The translations under genes were made by a program, and so were the position numbers. Below are positions 44,066 to 46,952 of a stretch of 46,952 nucleotides of DNA, piece after piece. The notes under the pieces were generated by a model. It did not search any database and had not been told where the DNA came from. It was given only the letters and a program-made list of their open reading frames with translations. The stretch covers positions 1 through 46,952 of the forward strand of contig JAUJNC010000035.1 of assembly GCA_030446525.1 (NCBI GenBank), given 5' to 3'. The number at the start of each line of letters is the position of its first letter. Position 1 is the first letter of the stretch. Origin of the DNA: Armatimonadaceae bacterium (GTDB lineage Bacteria > Armatimonadota > Armatimonadia > Armatimonadales > Armatimonadaceae).

Positions 44066-44182
44066 GACGGTGTAGTGTTGGAAACGTCCCCCGGCGGAGA
44101 CCATGCCTCCCCTGGGTATGGATGAAACCGCCGCGATCGGTCTGCCGATCTCGCGGAGTTACTTCAGGAGGTAGAAGCGATA

Positions 44183-45676
44183 ATGAGTGCACCGGGCGGT
44201 GGGCGCGACGCCGACGTTGTGGTGATCGGCGCAGGCCCCGGCGGCTACCCGGCGGCGATCCGCGCGGCCCAGCTGGGCGGGCGCGTGGTCTGCGTCGAGA
44301 ACGACAAACTCGGCGGGACGTGTCTGAACTGGGGATGTATCCCCACGAAAACCATGATCGGGTCGGTCGGGGCGCTGCACACCTTGAAGCACGCCGCCGA
44401 TTTCGGCCTCAAGGCGGATAACGTCGGCTACGACTTTGACAAGCTGATGGCGCGCAAGGACAAGGTCGTCAGCACCCTGGTCGGCGGCGTCGGTTACCTG
44501 TTCAAAAAGCACGGCGTCAAGCACATCGAGGGGACGGGCTCGATCGTCGACCGTAACGCGGTCGAGGTGAAGAAGCCGGACGGCTCGACCGAGCGCATCA
44601 CGACGGACAACATCGTCATCGCGACCGGCTCGGTTCCGATGAGGCTCCCGATCCCCGGGATCTCCGATGCGGACATCTTCATCCCCAACAACGAGGTGCG
44701 GCGGAAAAACGCCGACGGTACCCTGGCGACCGGTCCGATCTGGACGTCGAACGAGGCGGTGTCGGCCAAAACGGTCCCCGGCGAGATGGTGATCATCGGC
44801 GGGGGCGTCATCGGCTGCGAGTTCGGCTACACCTACAGCGGCCTGGGCACCAAGTGCACCATTGTGGAGCTTATGCCGCGTCTGCTCCCCACCATGGAAG
44901 CGGACCTGGGCGCCGAGCTGGAAAAGCAGCTCAAGAAGCAGGGGATCGCCATCCACCTGTCCACCAAGGTCATGAAGGTCGAGGACAGGGACGGCAAAAA
45001 GGTCGTTCATTACGTCTCGGAGAAGGGCCAGGACGGCGCGTTCACGTGCGACGTGGTTTTGGTGGGGGCGGGGCGCGTCGCCTACACGGAGGGGATGAAC
45101 CTGGAAGCCCTGGGCGTTCAGATGGCGGGGCGCCACATCGCCATCAACGACCGGATGCAGACCAACGTCCCCGGCATCTACGCCATCGGCGACGTGACGA
45201 CCGGCGAGCGCGGCGGGTACGCCGGCGGCCTGGCGCACGTGGCGACCATGGAAGGCCTGGTGGCCGCGGCCAACATCATGGGCCACGACGAGACGATGGA
45301 CTGGAAGGCGGTCCCGAACTGCGTCTACACCGAGCCCGAGGTGGCGTCGGTCGGGATGACCGAGCAGCAGGCGCGCGACGCGGGTTACCCGGTCAAGATG
45401 GGAACCTTCACGTTCCGCAACCTGGGCAAGGCGATGGCGATCAACGAGCGCGACGGCTTCGTGAAGGTGGTCGCGGACGAAAAGTACGGCGAGATCCTGG
45501 GCGTCCACATCATCGGCCCGCACGCCACCGACCTGATCCACGAGGCGGTCGTCTCGATCCAGCTCGAGAACACGGTCGAGGAGCTGATGAAAACGATCCA
45601 CGCGCACCCGACGCTGGCCGAGGCCATCGGCCAGGCCAACGAGGACGTGCGCGGCATGTCGATCGACAAGGGATGA
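44183..45676 (+). CDS. lpdA: Dihydrolipoyl dehydrogenase (E3)
   Basis: Intact 497-residue flavoprotein disulfide reductase. It has FAD-binding VVVIGAGPGGYPAAIRAAQL, the redox-active disulfide GGTCLNWGCIPTK (C47, C52), the NAD-binding MVIIGGGVIGCEFGYTYSGL, the FAD-contacting GIYAIGDVT strand, and the dimer-interface base pair H475/E480 in HAHPTLAEAIGQ. It re-oxidises dihydrolipoamide on 2-oxoacid dehydrogenase or glycine-cleavage complexes, passing electrons to NAD. AGGAGG lies upstream of ATG 44183. An insertion of about 20 residues (NNEVRRKNADGTLATG region, about 172-190) is longer than in common E3 proteins. The E1/E2 genes are not in the window. Confidence 0.95.
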   Translation: MSAPGGGRDADVVVIGAGPGGYPAAIRAAQLGGRVVCVENDKLGGTCLNWGCIPTKTMIGSVGALHTLKHAADFGLKADNVGYDFDKLMARKDKVVSTLVGGVGYLFKKHGVKHIEGTGSIVDRNAVEVKKPDGSTERITTDNIVIATGSVPMRLPIPGISDADIFIPNNEVRRKNADGTLATGPIWTSNEAVSAKTVPGEMVIIGGGVIGCEFGYTYSGLGTKCTIVELMPRLLPTMEADLGAELEKQLKKQGIAIHLSTKVMKVEDRDGKKVVHYVSEKGQDGAFTCDVVLVGAGRVAYTEGMNLEALGVQMAGRHIAINDRMQTNVPGIYAIGDVTTGERGGYAGGLAHVATMEGLVAAANIMGHDETMDWKAVPNCVYTEPEVASVGMTEQQARDAGYPVKMGTFTFRNLGKAMAINERDGFVKVVADEKYGEILGVHIIGPHATDLIHEAVVSIQLENTVEELMKTIHAHPTLAEAIGQANEDVRGMSIDKG

Positions 45677-45682
45677 CCTATC

Positions 45683-45706
45683 CCCCCTTCCCTCGAGGGA
45701 AGGGGG
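45683..45706. terminator. Perfect 24-bp palindrome between lpdA and the BMP gene
   Basis: CCCCCTTCCCTC followed at once by its reverse complement (12-bp arms, no loop), 6 bp after the lpdA stop. It resembles the dispersed CCCTTCCCTCGAGGG-type intergenic repeats seen in several bacterial phyla. It may act as a hairpin for termination or mRNA end protection. Confidence 0.5.
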
Positions 45707-45725
45707 CAGGGGGTTAGGAGGAAAA

Positions 45726-46808
45726 TTGCTCGTTTCGCGACGCATCGTTCTTGCAACTCTAGCGGGACTCGCGCTTGTACCGGCAGCGCTTCTTTCATCT
45801 GGCTGCCCGGGTAATAAGCAAGCGGTCGACAATACCGCCGCTCCGGGCGGGGGCAACGCTGCCGCCGGCCAGCGGATCAAAGCGGGTCTGGTCACCGACA
45901 CAGGCGGGGTGGGGGACAGGTCGTTCAATGCCGCCGCGTGGGAGGGGCTGCAGCGGGCCGAAAAGGAGCTGGGCGCCCAGGTCAAGTTTACCGAGTCCAA
46001 GCAGGCCGCCGATTACGTCGGCAACCTTTCCCGGTACGCGCAGAACGGCTTCGACGTCGTCTTCGCCGTCGGCTTTCTGATGCAGGACGCCCTGGCGGAA
46101 GTGGCCCCCCGCTTCCCGAAGGTCATGTTCGCGATCGTGGACGGCGACGCGCCCGACCTCCCGAACTGCATGTCCCTCAAGTTCCGCGAGGAAGAGGGGT
46201 CGTTCCTGGCCGGGGCGCTGGCGGGCGCGATGACCAAGAACAATACCCTCGGCTTCGTCGGCGGGATGGAGGTCCCCCTCATCAAGAAGTTCGAGGCGGG
46301 CTACAAGGCGGGTATCAAGACCACCAACCCCCAGGGGCGGGTCCTCGTCGGCTACGCCGGGAGCTGGACCGACCCGCAGAAGGGGCAGGAGATCGCCATC
46401 GCGCAGATGGGCTCGGGCGCGGACATCATCTACCACGCCGCGGGCCAGACGGGGATCGGCGTCATCACGGCGGCCAAAAACCGGGGCGCCCCCGCCTACG
46501 CCATCGGCGTGGACAAGGACCAGGACGATCTCGCGCCGGGCCGGGTGCTGACCTCGATGGTCAAGCGCGTCGACACCGCGGTCTTCGACACGGTCCAGGC
46601 GGTCCAGGAGGGCGCCTTCGAGCCGGGCACCCGGATTTTTGGCCTCAAGGAGCAGGGCGTCGGCCTGTCGCCCATGCGCTTCACCAAACAGGACGTGCCC
46701 GCCGACGTCCTGGCCCGTATCGAAAAACTCCGCGCGCAGATCATCGCCGGGACGCTGAAACCGCCCACGAGTCTGGAGGAGCTGGACAGATTTCAGGCGC
46801 CGCGATGA
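45726..46808 (+). CDS. BMP-family lipoprotein (nucleoside ABC transporter substrate-binding protein)
   Basis: Intact 360-residue protein. A lipoprotein signal (RRIVLATLAGLALVPAALLSSGC, lipobox LSSGC, C27) is followed by the TmpC/PnrA/Med fold: KAGLVTDTGGVGDRSFNAAA, YAQNGFDVVFAVGFLMQDAL, REEEGSFLAGALAGAMTKNN, TLGFVGGMEVPLIKKFEAGY and YHAAGQTGIGVITAAKNRGA, then YAIGVDKDQDDL. These motifs line the nucleoside-binding cleft. It delivers purine nucleosides to an ABC importer; the permease and ATPase genes are probably downstream, beyond the window. Start TTG at 45726 has AGGAGG 4-5 nt upstream, rather tight. Confidence 0.93.
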   Translation: MLVSRRIVLATLAGLALVPAALLSSGCPGNKQAVDNTAAPGGGNAAAGQRIKAGLVTDTGGVGDRSFNAAAWEGLQRAEKELGAQVKFTESKQAADYVGNLSRYAQNGFDVVFAVGFLMQDALAEVAPRFPKVMFAIVDGDAPDLPNCMSLKFREEEGSFLAGALAGAMTKNNTLGFVGGMEVPLIKKFEAGYKAGIKTTNPQGRVLVGYAGSWTDPQKGQEIAIAQMGSGADIIYHAAGQTGIGVITAAKNRGAPAYAIGVDKDQDDLAPGRVLTSMVKRVDTAVFDTVQAVQEGAFEPGTRIFGLKEQGVGLSPMRFTKQDVPADVLARIEKLRAQIIAGTLKPPTSLEELDRFQAPR

Positions 46809-46815
46809 CCCGGGA

Positions 46816-46952
46816 ATGGGTATGCTTGACCTGACCCAGATCGCGGCGCAGGCGGCCCAGGCGGGCGCGCGCGAGCGGGAGCGGCGGGTGCGCCTGGCCG
46901 AGGAGACGGCGCTCGCCGCCGCCCTCGCCGCGATGGACGCCGGCATTTGGGC
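46816..46952 (+). CDS. Partial gene, N-terminus of a possible NurA-like protein
   Basis: From ATG 46816 (or 46822) the frame is open to the window edge: MGMLDLTQIAAQAAQAGARE, then an Arg/Glu/Ala-rich helix. The MLDLTQ-type start followed by a charged helix occurs in NurA-domain nucleases of this type of genome, but 45 residues are not enough to confirm it. Confidence 0.4.
   Translation, partial: MGMLDLTQIAAQAAQAGARERERRVRLAEETALAAALAAMDAGIW

Noticed and set aside
43859..44104. Short frames over the tRNA on both strands
   Set aside because: Their conserved-looking peptides (for example CEFESRPG) are translations of the tRNA T arm and are well-known false genes.

Overview
The window is GC-rich bacterial DNA with ordinary Shine-Dalgarno starts, frequent GTG/TTG starts and sigma-70-type promoters (TTGACA/G, 17 bp, TANAAT). 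Several traits fit Armatimonadota or a related soil or freshwater lineage: many glycoside hydrolases, isomerase/epimerases and Gfo/Idh dehydrogenases, a single-domain LuxR regulator and a DUF6398-like protein. No marker gene fixes the taxon, so this is an inference.

Layout. 1-8.2 kb: amidohydrolase, CheY-like response regulator, one-domain LuxR regulator, PepSY-like membrane protein, two divergent GT-C membrane glycosyltransferases, a methyltransferase and a STAS protein. These look like envelope-glycan and signalling genes and are intact. 8.3-14.4 kb: a frameshifted L-fucose isomerase, then an accessory strip with two Uma2 loci, a RelE/ParE pair, a MazEF pair, a DUF6398-like protein and an intact YefM-YoeB module with its promoter and TGTACA operator. 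14.4-17.8 kb: a two-gene P-loop ATPase plus TPR-repeat cassette bounded by a 23-bp direct repeat, with a 124-bp MITE-like element at its right end. 17.8-25.6 kb: a GH42-type hydrolase, a JAMM-like plus PepSY-like small gene pair, the 3' scrap of a second GH42 gene, a coupled operon (GNAT, epimerase, alpha-barrel protein) and a LacI regulator preceded by two operators.

25.6-40.2 kb, all on the + strand: secreted beta-helix protein, sulfatase, GH2 enzyme, YghZ-like aldo/keto reductase, PhyH dioxygenase, ferritin-like DUF455-type protein, epimerase, dehydrogenase, epimerase, deletion scars, a cupin and an MFS exporter. With FucI this looks like a locus for taking apart a sulfated, possibly fucosylated, polysaccharide and processing unusual sugars. 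40.2-43.7 kb, minus strand: a very long GH42-like protein with Arg-rich tails. 43.8-46.9 kb: a 76-nt tRNA with a UAA anticodon, lipoamide dehydrogenase, a BMP-family nucleoside-binding lipoprotein and the start of another gene.

A dominant property is frame damage. Many genes between 8.5 and 43.4 kb carry several 1-2 nt indels, while conserved protein sequence continues across every break with catalytic residues preserved. Both ends and several islands inside are clean. The simplest reading is uncorrected sequencing or assembly error, perhaps mixed with some real decay (truncated fusions at 8.3, 11.8, 20.9, 33.4 and 37.6-38.4 kb). Frame-disrupted loci are typed as pseudogene, but many may be functional in the organism.

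The most system-like novelty candidates are the ATPase-TPR cassette and the JAMM/PepSY-like pair. Both look like inserted accessory cassettes next to duplicated pieces of GH42 genes.
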